Positions 16,642-25,351 of a DNA stretch of 64,000 bases are shown here, in pieces (the stretch's first letter is position 1; each line of letters starts with the position of its first letter). Origin of the DNA: Mycobacterium saskatchewanense (GTDB taxonomy: Bacteria > Actinomycetota > Actinomycetes > Mycobacteriales > Mycobacteriaceae). The DNA is taken from the NCBI RefSeq assembly GCF_010729105.1, contig NZ_AP022573.1:3658001-3722000 (forward strand), given 5' to 3'. The position numbers and the translations under genes are program-made. Below the pieces are notes generated by a model. That model was not told where the DNA came from. It saw only the letters and a program-made list of their open reading frames with translations, and did no database searches.

Positions 16642-16755
16642 GGTTGTCGCCCCTATCCCGTCGGCCGTGCCATCCAGCTGGCACGAGGCTCTCTCTCCCT
16701 GTAACCAAACGAGGCGTCCACCACACCAGAACGGGCGGAATCGGCGAACCGGCGC

Positions 16756-18756
16756 CTAGCGCGGGGCGACCGCCCGGAAAGCGGCGGTGATCTCGGCGAC
16801 GCGGGGGTCGGCGCGCAGTTCCTCCAGGGTCTCCGGCAGCGGGATCCGCCAGTTGGGGTATTCGTCGATCGTTCCCGGCAGGTTCGGCTGTCGCGGCTCG
16901 GCGATCACGTCGTAGGGCGAGATCAGTTTCAGGCGGCTCGGTGTCGCGGCCAGCAGCCGGTGCATGGCGGCGATGATGTCCGACTCCTCGGGCTCGGCCG
17001 GATCCTCGGGGAGCAGTCCTTGGGAACGCAGCAACGCCAGCCACTCGGCCCGCTCCTTCGCGGCGCCGGCCTCCTCGGCGGCCACGTCGTTGAGCAGTCC
17101 GAGGTCCGCCCGCACCCGCACGTGCTCACCGCGCAGGAAACCTGCGGCGGTCGGCAGGTCGTGGGTGGACAGGCTGGCCGCCGCCCGCGACGGCCACTCG
17201 GCCGGCTCCAGCAAGGGCTCGCCGGGCGCGGACTCGTCGCGGGTGAACCACGACACCGCGCACCCCAGCATCCCGTTGTCGGCCAGCGCCTCGGTGACCT
17301 CCGGCTCGACGGTGCCGAGGTCCTCGCCGATGACGGTGGCGCCCGCCCGGTGCGCCTCGAGGGCGAGGACGGCCAGCATGGCGTCGGCGTCGTAGTGCAC
17401 ATAGGTGCCGCGGTCCGGGCCGTCGCCTGGAGGTATCCACCACAGCCGCCACAGGCCGGCGACATGGTCGATCCGCAGACCGTCGGCAAAAGTCACGACG
17501 GCGCGCAGCGTGTCACGCAGGGCGGCGTACCCGGTGGCGGCGAGACGGTCCGGCCGCCAGGGCGGCAGCCCCCAATCCTGGCCCCGGGGCGTGAAGTTGT
17601 CGGGGGGTGCCCCGACGCTGACGCCGGTGGCAAGCACGTCGGCCAGCGCCCATGCGTCGGCGCCTTCGGCATCGACCCCGACCGGCAGGTCATGCAGTAC
17701 GCCCAGGGCCATTCCGGCGCTCTGGGCGGCGCCCCGCACCGCGATCAACTGCTCGGCGCACCGTTGCTGCACCCAGGCGTGGAACGCCACCCGGGGCTCC
17801 AGCTCCCGGCGTGCGGCCGCCACGGCCGGTCCGGCGACATCCCGCAAGTCCTCGGGCCACCGGCTCCACCGGCCGCCGTGCCGCTCGGCCAGCGCGCAGT
17901 ACGTGGCCCAGTCGCGCAATCCGGCCGAACCGGTCGGTTGCCCGGCCAGCGGGGAAGGCCTCCCCTCGGCGCGCCACAGCAACTCCAGCGCCGATCGCTT
18001 GGCCGCCCACACGAGGTCGTGGTCGATCCGCTCGGTGCTCGCCGAGACTCGCAGCGCGTTCACCTCCGCGCGGGTTTCGGGGTCGGCCCGAAGATAGCTG
18101 TCCAGGTCCTCGATGCGCAGCGCCAGCGGATTGGCGAAGCGCCGGCTGGACGGTGTGTACGGCGACGGCTGCACGGGGTGCGTCGGCCCGGGGGCGCTGA
18201 GGGGGTTGAGCAGCACCGCGCCGGCCCCGTGCTCGGCCGCGGTCCACTCCATGAACTCGCGCAGGTCGCCTAAGTCGCCGATGCCCCACGAGCGCGCCGA
18301 GCGCAGCGCGTACAACTGCAACATCCAGCCCCAGGTAGCCGGCGCGGCCGGCACCCGCGGGGGCGCCGCGACCAGGGTGGCCTCCTGGCCGTCGGCCGTG
18401 TGCAAGCGATACCAGCCGGGCTGCAGGTCGGCGGGCAGCTCGTCGCGCGCCTCGATCCGGGTGCCGTCCTCGGCCACCAAATATGAGGCCCCGGGCATTG
18501 GGTGGCGGCGTCCGTCGACGCGGACGGCGACAGTGGACGGCAGGACGCCAGCGTGGTCCCGCTCGTCCACCTTGGCCAACTCGCGGCGCCGGTCGGCTTC
18601 GGTGCGGGCATCGACGTCGAGCATCGCGAGCACGCGGACGACCACGTCGGCGTCGACCTGGACCGGCTCTCGTCGCTCGTTTCGGTAGGAGGTCGCCACC
18701 CCATGCGCGGACGCCAGCCGGCGCAGGTCGTCCGGTATCGGTTTCGGGTCTGCCAT
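16756..18756 (-). CDS. malQ: 4-alpha-glucanotransferase (amylomaltase)
   Basis: A 666-residue GH77 enzyme that transfers alpha-1,4-glucan segments in maltodextrin and glycogen metabolism. The catalytic residues are visible in ADGLRIDHVAGLWRLWW (nucleophile Asp), VIGEDLGTVEPEV (acid/base Glu) and SLSTHDLPTAAGF (third Asp). The N-terminal ~150 residues form the extra domain found in actinobacterial MalQ. The ATG at 18756 starts MADPKPIPDDLRRLA, matching homologous N-termini; the longer frame to 18861 adds proline- and arginine-rich sequence. The gene stands alone. Confidence 0.93.
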   Translation of the reverse strand: MADPKPIPDDLRRLASAHGVATSYRNERREPVQVDADVVVRVLAMLDVDARTEADRRRELAKVDERDHAGVLPSTVAVRVDGRRHPMPGASYLVAEDGTRIEARDELPADLQPGWYRLHTADGQEATLVAAPPRVPAAPATWGWMLQLYALRSARSWGIGDLGDLREFMEWTAAEHGAGAVLLNPLSAPGPTHPVQPSPYTPSSRRFANPLALRIEDLDSYLRADPETRAEVNALRVSASTERIDHDLVWAAKRSALELLWRAEGRPSPLAGQPTGSAGLRDWATYCALAERHGGRWSRWPEDLRDVAGPAVAAARRELEPRVAFHAWVQQRCAEQLIAVRGAAQSAGMALGVLHDLPVGVDAEGADAWALADVLATGVSVGAPPDNFTPRGQDWGLPPWRPDRLAATGYAALRDTLRAVVTFADGLRIDHVAGLWRLWWIPPGDGPDRGTYVHYDADAMLAVLALEAHRAGATVIGEDLGTVEPEVTEALADNGMLGCAVSWFTRDESAPGEPLLEPAEWPSRAAASLSTHDLPTAAGFLRGEHVRVRADLGLLNDVAAEEAGAAKERAEWLALLRSQGLLPEDPAEPEESDIIAAMHRLLAATPSRLKLISPYDVIAEPRQPNLPGTIDEYPNWRIPLPETLEELRADPRVAEITAAFRAVAPR

Positions 18757-19012
18757 CACCGCGCCCGCGGTCGGACGACTCTGGAGGGGAGGAGGGATGC
18801 GTAGACGCGACGCCGATGCGGGGACACCCCGCTGGTATACCCGACCGGTGTCTTCCCACACCGGCCTGCGACCCGCCGGTGCGCCGAACGGCTGGGGGAG
18901 TCACTGCAGACGGCGCCACCGTTAACGCGCCCGATACACTGGGGCCCCGGCAACCCGATCATCGATCGCACGCCGTCAAACCCGAAAAGAAATCTACGTC
19001 GAAGGTTGTGCC

Positions 19013-19897
19013 TTGCCCGAAAAACCCAGCGATGCCGTCAGCCTGGAGCCGCATTTCGAGGACGTGCAAGCGCACTACGACCTGTCCGACGAGTTCTTCG
19101 CCCTTTTCCTGGACCCGACGCGCACGTACAGCTGCGCCTACTTCGAGCGCGAGGACATGACGCTCGAGGAGGCACAACTCGCCAAAGTCGACCTGTCGCT
19201 GGGCAAGCTCGGGCTGCAGCCGGGCATGACGCTGCTCGACATCGGCTGCGGGTGGGGCACCACGATCGTTCGTGCGCTGGAGCGCTACGACGTCAACGTC
19301 GTCGGCCTGACCCTCAGTCGTAATCAGCAGGCGCACGTGCAGCACCGGCTCGACCAGCATCCGTCGTCGCGGAGCAAACGCGTACTGCTGCAGGGCTGGG
19401 AGCAGTTCGACGAGAAGGTGGATCGCATCGTGTCGATCGGCGCCTTCGAGCACTTCGGGCGCGATCGTTACGCCGACTTCTTCAAGATGGCCCACGAGGC
19501 GCTCCCCGGCGACGGGACGATGTTGCTGCACAGCATCATCAAGCCCAGCGACGAGGAGTTCGCCGCGCGGGGGTTGCCCATCACCATGACCAAGATCCGG
19601 TTCATGAAGTTCATCATGGACGAGATCTTCCCGGGGGGAGACCTTCCGGCGGCCAAGGTCGTCGAGGAACACGCGCAGCGCGCCGGCTTCGCGGTCAAGC
19701 TGGTTCAGCCGCTGCGGTTGCACTACGCGCGCACCCTCGACACCTGGGCGGCGGCGCTCGAGTCGCGCCGCGACGAGGCCATCGCCATCCAGTCCCAGGA
19801 GGTCTACGACCGGTACATGAAGTACCTGACCGGGTGCGCCGACCTGTTCCGCGAGGGCTACACCGACGTCGCGCAGTTCACCCTCACCAAGGCCTGA
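19013..19897 (+). CDS. cyclopropane mycolic acid synthase-family methyltransferase
   Basis: A 294-residue SAM-dependent methyltransferase of the CmaA/PcaA/MmaA/UmaA group, which modifies double bonds in the meromycolate chain. Landmarks are HFEDVQAHYDLSDEFFALFL, SCAYFEREDMTLEEAQ, the SAM-binding LLDIGCGWG at 74-82, IVSIGAFEHFG, a KFIMDEIFPGG block, and the C-terminal YDRYMKYLTGCADLFR. It looks nearest to PcaA/MmaA2-type sequences, but the central SIIKPSDEEFAARGLP region is divergent, so exact orthology is not claimed. TTG at 19013 is the start that gives the family N-terminus. A hairpin terminator candidate follows. Confidence 0.9.
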   Translation: MPEKPSDAVSLEPHFEDVQAHYDLSDEFFALFLDPTRTYSCAYFEREDMTLEEAQLAKVDLSLGKLGLQPGMTLLDIGCGWGTTIVRALERYDVNVVGLTLSRNQQAHVQHRLDQHPSSRSKRVLLQGWEQFDEKVDRIVSIGAFEHFGRDRYADFFKMAHEALPGDGTMLLHSIIKPSDEEFAARGLPITMTKIRFMKFIMDEIFPGGDLPAAKVVEEHAQRAGFAVKLVQPLRLHYARTLDTWAAALESRRDEAIAIQSQEVYDRYMKYLTGCADLFREGYTDVAQFTLTKA

Positions 19898-19925
19898 CGC
19901 CGACACGGCGACCGGTCACTGTGCG

Positions 19926-19945
19926 AACCGCGCCCCGGCGCGGTT
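19926..19945 (+). terminator. hairpin after the cyclopropane synthase gene
   Basis: AACCGCGC at 19926-19933 and GCGCGGTT at 19938-19945 are perfect inverted arms around a 4-base loop, 28 bases after the upstream stop codon. There is only a short T run after the stem, as is usual for mycobacterial intrinsic terminators. Confidence 0.45.
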
Positions 19946-20037
19946 TACCGCCGCAGCGCCTCGGGTAACCCACGAGCAACGACCTGATTCGGGAGGCGCC
20001 GACGCCTGTCGGCGCGAAACCGCAGGAGGGATTGACC

Positions 20038-20541
20038 GTGGGCGCCAAGCACCGCATGACCGCACCGCCGGAGCAAAGTCGACCGTCGCGGCGCACGATG
20101 TCTGGTATCGCAAGCATCTGCGAACTCGCCTCCGCCGCCGTGGTGTGTGGGGCGGCCGTGGTGGCTGTGCTGGTCGGCGTCGAGCCGGAAAAGCCGGTGG
20201 TCGTCGCCGAGCAGGGGACGCCGGCCACTTCCCAACCGGTGCATCAGGAGGGGACCGTCGTTGCCGTGTCGGCGAATTCGGTGACCGCACGCAGCTCGAA
20301 CGGCTACACCCAGACCTACGTCGTCACCCCGAACACCACGGTGGTCATCAAGGGCGGGAGTCTGCCGGCCACCGCCGCGTCGCGTTTCGCGATCAACGAC
20401 CAGGTCGACATCGTCGGGACGATCCAGGGCGGCACGGCGCTGGCGACGGCGGTTGCCGACCGCGACGCGTGGCACGGGGACGGCCCCCCGATGGACTTCG
20501 TGACCACCCAACCGGCGAGTAACCGGCAAGGCAGTACATAG
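20038..20541 (+). CDS. membrane-anchored or secreted protein of unknown function
   Basis: A 167-residue protein. A hydrophilic N-terminus of about 30 residues is followed by one hydrophobic segment (roughly 31-48, ASAAVVCGAAVVAVLVGV), so it is probably anchored with its C-terminus outside. The exported part is a small beta-rich domain (EGTVVAVSANSVTARSS, TQTYVVTPNTTVVIKGG, INDQVDIVGTIQGG), a pattern resembling DUF5666-like OB folds. The GTG at 20038 is chosen because AGGAGGG lies 7 bases upstream. No partner gene is evident. Confidence 0.7.
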   Translation: MGAKHRMTAPPEQSRPSRRTMSGIASICELASAAVVCGAAVVAVLVGVEPEKPVVVAEQGTPATSQPVHQEGTVVAVSANSVTARSSNGYTQTYVVTPNTTVVIKGGSLPATAASRFAINDQVDIVGTIQGGTALATAVADRDAWHGDGPPMDFVTTQPASNRQGST

Positions 20542-20695
20542 AGTCGATCAGGCTGTCCGACAACAGCTTCCGCTCGAGCAGCCGGCCCAGGTCGCGGTCG
20601 GTGCCGGCGGTTTCCTGAGCCAGGGACTTCTTCGCCTTGCGGACAAAGTACAGTCCCGGCTTAGGCAGGAAGCCGTCTAGCCGCAGGAGGCACCG

Positions 20696-21049
20696 ATGAG
20701 CGGGCACGAAGTGAAGATGATCATTCTGTCGACCGACGACCTGGACGAGTCGATCCGGTTCTATGGCGAAACCCTCGGAATGCCGGTGAAATTCCGCGAC
20801 GGGACCCACTTCGCAGCGCTCGACGGCGGTCCCGTCACCCTCGCCCTGGCGACCGCGGTCGACCATCCCATACCCGGGCAGGTCGTGGTCGGCATCAAGA
20901 CCGCGGACGTCGACGCCGCGGCCAAGGCGGTTGAGGCCAGCGGCGGCGGAATCGTAAAGGGCCCGTACGACGACGCACACGAACGCCGCGCCGTCGTCTA
21001 CGACAACAAAGGCAACGGCTTGGTCTTCTATCAGCCGTTGTCGAGGTGA
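20696..21049 (+). CDS. VOC/glyoxalase-fold protein
   Basis: A 117-residue vicinal-oxygen-chelate protein: MIILSTDDLDESIRFYGETLGM at the start and a second beta-alpha-beta module ending DNKGNGLVFYQPL. The metal-ligand positions of true glyoxalase I are not all obvious, so it may be a binding or resistance-type VOC protein. The ATG at 20696 follows AGGAGG by 6 bases. It is a single gene on the plus strand. Confidence 0.8.
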   Translation: MSGHEVKMIILSTDDLDESIRFYGETLGMPVKFRDGTHFAALDGGPVTLALATAVDHPIPGQVVVGIKTADVDAAAKAVEASGGGIVKGPYDDAHERRAVVYDNKGNGLVFYQPLSR

Positions 21050-21221
21050 CATCCCGGTGAGGTAGCGTCGGCGAATCCGCGCGATACCCCAACCCGCAGG
21101 AACTCCCCCACTTGGCGTGACTTCGGTCGTCCGATGCTCGGCAATCGAGCTTGCATCGCGTGAGTTGCCCTGCGCCACACAGCAGTCGGTCACCGCAGCG
21201 ACGCAGTTGGCGGGGTGGTTG

Positions 21222-21488
21222 TCACCTGCCCGTGCGCTCGCGGTGCTTACAACCCGGCCAGCAGCACGGCCGGCGTTTGCCGTCTTCCAGCTCTTCCTGG
21301 GTCCGGCGAATGCGGCGCTGACGGGTCGTCTCCTGCTTGGCGTCCTCGACCCAGCAGATGAATTCGTTGCGCGCGAGGGGGGTGATGTCCTTCCAGGCGG
21401 CGAGTGCCGTTGCGTTGGCGATCAGCGATCTGCGCAGATCCGCCGGGAGTTCGTGCACCACACCACCAGGTACCCGCTGGCCGTTCAT
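21222..21488 (-). CDS. YdeI/OmpD-associated family protein, short form
   Basis: An 88-residue protein. VVHELPADLRRSLIANATAL, AAWKDITPLARNEFICWVEDAK and TRQRRIRRTQEELEDGKR match the C-terminal helical domain of YdeI/OmpD-associated proteins; a short cysteine-containing basic tail follows (CCWPGCKHR). The family's biochemical role is unclear. The ATG overlaps the stop of a 49-residue upstream frame (ATGA), and that frame follows the DMT transporter gene closely, so all three are probably one transcript. Confidence 0.7.
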   Translation of the reverse strand: MNGQRVPGGVVHELPADLRRSLIANATALAAWKDITPLARNEFICWVEDAKQETTRQRRIRRTQEELEDGKRRPCCWPGCKHRERTGR

Positions 21489-21634
21489 GGGCCCAGGCTA
21501 GCCGCCGTTTGCAGCCGCCGGCTCGACGCGGCTAACCAGAGTGGCTCCGGAGGCCAGAAGGGTGACGCCTGGATGTCGGTGACCGCACCGTCTCCGCGGA
21601 GCGGGTAGCGGACGCACCACGCGCGTTTGCTCAC
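21485..21634 (-). CDS. 49-residue protein of unknown function
   Basis: Starts at GTG 21634 with GAGGG 4 bases upstream and reads VSKRAWCVRYPLRGDGAVTD onwards through a tryptophan- and proline-rich part (ASPFWPPEPLW) to TGA at 21485. The stop overlaps the ATG of the YdeI-like gene as ATGA, and the start lies 7 bases after the DMT transporter stop. This tight packing is the main evidence that it is a gene. No family is recognised; the fragment upstream of the GTG that reads GLEGV recalls a DNA-ligase motif, but this is probably chance. Confidence 0.5.
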   Translation of the reverse strand: MSKRAWCVRYPLRGDGAVTDIQASPFWPPEPLWLAASSRRLQTAASLGP

Positions 21635-21641
21635 GACGCCC

Positions 21642-22517
21642 TCAAGCCCCCTCGACCCTGCTGCTGGTCGCCACGGCATCACCGCGCGCGAGTTCGATGG
21701 TGGCGGCCGTCATCACCAGCGCCGCCGCCACCAGCACCACCATCCCGGCGCGACCGGTGTTCAGCGTCTCACCGAGGACGACGACACCCAGCACGGCCGC
21801 GACGACGGGTTGGGAAACCTCCAACGTGGGCATCGATGCGGTCAGGGAGCCGGCCCGGAAGGCTGACTGCTCCCAGGCGAATCCCGCCAGCGCGGTCAGC
21901 AGCCAGGCGTACAACTCGGGGGACCGGAGGACCACCCAGTCACCATCAACCAGCACATGAACCACCCCCTTGGTGAGGACCGCGAACACCCCCCAAAGCG
22001 AACCGGATACGAAGGCCAGCAATGCCGCGGCCAGGGCACCACCCCAGACCCGGGCACACACCAGACATCCCAGCAACAGCGGCCCGAGCACCATGGCCAC
22101 AGCGCCCCAGGTGTGCAGCGAGGCCCGCGAACGACCCGCCTGCGGGTTGCCGACGGTAACGATCACGGTCACCGCGGCGGTCAACAAGACGGCCCAAACC
22201 CATTCCCGCCCAGTCACGCTGCGGTGAGACAGCTTCGCGCTGATCGGCAGGGCGAACAGCAGCGAAAGGACCAGCAGGGCCTGTACCAGCAGCACCGAGC
22301 CCTGCTCCAGTGCGGCCGCCTGCAATCCGATGCTGACGACGAGCAGTAGGGCGCCCCACCGCCATCGTCGGTTCCGCAACAGCGTCACGAACAGCTGCAG
22401 GTTTCCCACCGACTTGTCCGTGATGCGGTGGGTTGCTCGCTGCTGGAGCACATCGCCGGCCGCCACGCACAGCGCAGATCCCAACGCGAGCAGCGCGGCG
22501 ATATCCACTTTCGTCAT
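21642..22517 (-). CDS. DMT-superfamily (EamA-like) transporter
   Basis: A 291-residue membrane protein with about nine to ten hydrophobic helices in two halves, typical of drug/metabolite transporters. It starts MTKVDIAALLALGSALCVAA and contains ALPISAKLSHRSVTGREWVWA at the loop between helices and LEVSQPVVAAVLGVVVLGE near the end of the second half, a known EamA feature. AGGAGA lies 8 bases upstream of the ATG at 22517. The substrate is unknown. Two small genes follow in the same direction with almost no spacing. Confidence 0.85.
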   Translation of the reverse strand: MTKVDIAALLALGSALCVAAGDVLQQRATHRITDKSVGNLQLFVTLLRNRRWRWGALLLVVSIGLQAAALEQGSVLLVQALLVLSLLFALPISAKLSHRSVTGREWVWAVLLTAAVTVIVTVGNPQAGRSRASLHTWGAVAMVLGPLLLGCLVCARVWGGALAAALLAFVSGSLWGVFAVLTKGVVHVLVDGDWVVLRSPELYAWLLTALAGFAWEQSAFRAGSLTASMPTLEVSQPVVAAVLGVVVLGETLNTGRAGMVVLVAAALVMTAATIELARGDAVATSSRVEGA

Positions 22518-22772
22518 CGGTGCGTTCTCCTGCCGTCGGGACGGGTAACGCATCAATTCCGGTATGCGGTCCGCCCTGCTGTTCTAGCCGGGACGCGGGC
22601 GGCGCGGCTCGGATCGCCGCGGTGGGTCTCGTCCGGGAAAGCGACATGTATGCGGCCGGCCTTGCCGGGATAGCCTGAGTTCGGCATCACGGAGGATGGA
22701 TGAACCCGCCTGTCCGTGTCAACCGTCCGCAGCACGGCAACCCCTAGACAACTCCCGCAACCTGAGGCGCTG

Positions 22773-23684
22773 ATGTCACTGCTTTCGACGACCCTCGTCG
22801 CCGACACCCTGGCCCGGGTGTTCGCGGCGACGGTCAGACCGACCGCCAAGCCTGCCGTGCGCTTCCCCGCCATCGGTGGCCGCACATCGACGACCACTGT
22901 TCCCACGCGGCACGGCGCCGTGACCGCGACCATCTACCACCCCACGGGTTCCGCCCCGTCCCCACCCGTCTACGTCAACGTGCACGGCGGCGGGTTCGTC
23001 ATCGGGCATCCCGAGCAGGATGACCCATGGTGCCGTTACCTCGCCGCGAATGCCGGCGTTGCGGTGGTGAACCCGGACTACGCGCTGGCGCCCGGCCGCC
23101 GCTTCCCGACCGCGGTGCAGCAGATATACGACGTCGTGCGCTGGGCCGCCTCGCGCGACCGGGAGTGGGATGGCACCCGACTGTGCGTCGGCGGTCAGAG
23201 CGCCGGTGGCAACCTCAGCGCGGCCGCCGCCCGGCTGGCTCTGGAGAACGACGGTCCGGCCATCGCGCTGCAAGTACTGCACTACGCACCGCTCGACTTG
23301 GTGACTCCCACCCGCGACAAACCGTCGACGGCGGGCGCCCACGCGGTGATGAAGCCATGGATGGGGGAGGTGTTCGACACCGCCTACATTCCCGACCCGG
23401 TGCAACGGCGTGACCGGCTGGCCTCGCCGGCATGGGGTCCCAATGCGGACAACATCGCCGGCATCGCCCCGGCCCTCGTGGTGACCGCCGAGAAGGACCG
23501 GCTACGCGACGAAGCCCGCAGATACGCCGAGAAACTCGACGCCGTAGGCGCGCTGGCCGAGTACCACGAGGTGCGCGGCGTCGACCACGGCTACAACATC
23601 ATGAGCGACGCCGTCGAGGTGACGCGCCAAACGTACGCTCACATCGCACAGCACGTCGTGCGGGCCACCGCGCGACCACGCTGA
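22773..23684 (+). CDS. alpha/beta hydrolase, hormone-sensitive-lipase-type esterase
   Basis: A 303-residue esterase/lipase of the HSL (Lip) family. The oxyanion motif HGGG is at residues 71-74, the nucleophile Ser143 lies in GGQSAGG, with Asp242 (AEKDRLRDE) and His272 (GVDHGYN) completing the triad. No signal peptide is seen. It probably hydrolyses short acyl esters; the natural substrate is unknown. The ATG at 22773 starts the recognisable protein; the upstream in-frame ATG at 22716 adds proline- and threonine-rich residues. The next gene converges, 11 bases apart. Confidence 0.88.
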   Translation: MSLLSTTLVADTLARVFAATVRPTAKPAVRFPAIGGRTSTTTVPTRHGAVTATIYHPTGSAPSPPVYVNVHGGGFVIGHPEQDDPWCRYLAANAGVAVVNPDYALAPGRRFPTAVQQIYDVVRWAASRDREWDGTRLCVGGQSAGGNLSAAAARLALENDGPAIALQVLHYAPLDLVTPTRDKPSTAGAHAVMKPWMGEVFDTAYIPDPVQRRDRLASPAWGPNADNIAGIAPALVVTAEKDRLRDEARRYAEKLDAVGALAEYHEVRGVDHGYNIMSDAVEVTRQTYAHIAQHVVRATARPR

Positions 23685-23695
23685 GTGGGCCTGCG

Positions 23696-24583
23696 TTACT
23701 TCAAGTGCGCGCTGTCGTCGTCCAGGTCGTCACGACGCAACGCCATCGGGGTCAGCGCGGGAATGTCGCCGCCCGCAACGACGGCGCGCGCGATCGGGGT
23801 TAGGGCGCGGAATAACGTTTCCACCTCGTCGTCGCTGAGCGCCTCGAGCGCCGACAGGCCCAGCGCGTCGGTGCTCGATTCGATCCGGGCCTTGAGTTCC
23901 CGGCCGGCACCGGTCAACGACCCGTCGGCCTCGAGTAACCCCCGGTCGGCCAGCCTTTGCTCTTGATGCCCCCATGTCGCGTCGTCGTAGTCACGGGTGC
24001 GGGCGATGTAGTCGCGCGGCACCCCGCCGGCGGCGGCGTGTAAGACGTTGGATTCGCGGCCCGTGATGCCCGCCGCCGTCAACACCGCCACGTGCCCGTC
24101 GCCGCGGTGCTCGCGCAACAGCGTCGCGGCGTGCCAGAGCGCGGCCAGGGGATCGTCGGGCCATGGCAGCGCCGTGTTTGCGGCGAACAACGGCCGGCCG
24201 CCCAACGGAGCCTGCCGCACCGCCTTGCCCGCCAATTCCGCTGCCACACGGATGTTTTCGTCCGCATCGAGCCCGTAGCGGCGTAACGCCGCAACCGCGG
24301 ATTCCCGCCGTGCGCGCAGGGCGGCGTCGGGACCGGCGATCTCCCAGGCCGTCGGCAGCGCCTTGGCGACGCGTTCGGGGGCGAAGTTGTAGAAGATTGC
24401 GGTGACGACCTGGGTCGGGACCACGCCCAAAGGCGCCGACCGTGCCGCGAAGTACCCCATCCAAAAGCCCCGGTAGCCCAGGGCGTCCAACGCCGCCCGC
24501 GCCTCTGGGGCGAAGTACGTCACACCGTGTACGGGCTCGAATCGGTCGTAGAAGCGCCGCGCCAACTCGGGTTCTCTCTGCAC
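23696..24583 (-). CDS. SCO6745-family (SalK-like) protein
   Basis: A 295-residue protein of the actinobacterial SCO6745 family. Landmarks are EPVHGVTYFAPEARAALDALGY and RGFWMGYFAARSAPLG near the start, FYNFAPERVAKALP, and a C-terminal winged-helix-like part containing WGHQEQRLADRGLLE and LTGAGRELKARIE. The biochemical function of the family is not established. The gene lies between an esterase (convergent) and a hemerythrin gene (same direction, 61 bases upstream). Confidence 0.75.
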   Translation of the reverse strand: MQREPELARRFYDRFEPVHGVTYFAPEARAALDALGYRGFWMGYFAARSAPLGVVPTQVVTAIFYNFAPERVAKALPTAWEIAGPDAALRARRESAVAALRRYGLDADENIRVAAELAGKAVRQAPLGGRPLFAANTALPWPDDPLAALWHAATLLREHRGDGHVAVLTAAGITGRESNVLHAAAGGVPRDYIARTRDYDDATWGHQEQRLADRGLLEADGSLTGAGRELKARIESSTDALGLSALEALSDDEVETLFRALTPIARAVVAGGDIPALTPMALRRDDLDDDSAHLK

Positions 24584-24644
24584 GAATCGCAGTTAACCAC
24601 CCCGCGTTGTAGATGCCATGCGAAGGTTCCGATGCGGGCGCTGC

Positions 24645-25220
24645 TCACTGCCCTTTGAGGCTGCCGATGCCGAGCGAGAAATCGGTGCGTTCGGGTCGCG
24701 GAGGGTTCTCCACCTCTTCGACGTAGCGCTTGGGGTCCCGGTCGACGATCGGCAGGCCCTCGGTGGTGGGATGTCGCGTCATGAATTCGTCGTATTGCCG
24801 GCCGAGCGCTTCGCGAAGGCCGATGGGGGCGTGGCGTCGAAAGTCCGACAGCCCTTCGCGCTCCTCCTCGCTCATGTGGTCGTCGTTGGCCACCCGGGTG
24901 CGGCCGACCGCCGCCCACCAGTCGTCGGTGCCGGCCACGGCCGCGTTGGCGTCACGGACCCCGTCACGGATGTCGTTGTGGTCGCCGATGGCGTCGAGCG
25001 TCTCGCCCTCGGGGTCGTCGGTGCCGCGCGTCAGCAGCTGCGGGTAGAAGATCTTCTCTTCGATGTAGGCGTGCACGTCGAGCTTGTCGGCGAGGGGACG
25101 CCACACCCGCTCGAGCGCGGAGCGGCTGACCGGTGTCTGCGCTTGGAGGTGGTCCAGCTTGGCGAACTGCTCGCGGAACCAGTTATGGTCGGCGACGATC
25201 AAGTCGGTGATATCAGCCAT
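24645..25220 (-). CDS. hemerythrin-domain protein
   Basis: A 191-residue protein whose first 160 residues form a four-helix hemerythrin-like bundle. Iron-ligand-type residues are visible in LIVADHNWFREQF, DVHAYIEEKIFYPQL, AIGDHNDIRDG and NDDHMSEEEREG. Such proteins bind a di-iron centre and sense or carry oxygen or react with NO or peroxide. The C-terminal tail is proline rich. The ATG at 25220 follows TAGGAG by 5 bases. It is transcribed towards the SCO6745-family gene. Confidence 0.85.
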   Translation of the reverse strand: MADITDLIVADHNWFREQFAKLDHLQAQTPVSRSALERVWRPLADKLDVHAYIEEKIFYPQLLTRGTDDPEGETLDAIGDHNDIRDGVRDANAAVAGTDDWWAAVGRTRVANDDHMSEEEREGLSDFRRHAPIGLREALGRQYDEFMTRHPTTEGLPIVDRDPKRYVEEVENPPRPERTDFSLGIGSLKGQ

Positions 25221-25351
25221 ACGACTCCTACCCCTGCTTCGATCGCGACGCGCTACGGCCATCGTGTGCTATGCCGAGTAATAGATCAAATGCGCCGGGG
25301 GGCAACGTGCAAACCGGCGCCACCGGTCCATGTGTCCGACCGACGCACCGG

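Noticed and set aside
16960..18273. 437-residue open frame opposite malQ
   Set aside because: It is a shadow of the malQ reading frame caused by high GC content; the catalytic motifs are all on the minus strand.
21634..21682. GLEGVVSKR-like peptide reminiscent of an ATP-dependent DNA-ligase motif
   Set aside because: Only a few residues match, and the sequence after it does not follow the ligase pattern; more likely the ribosome-binding region and start of the 49-residue gene.
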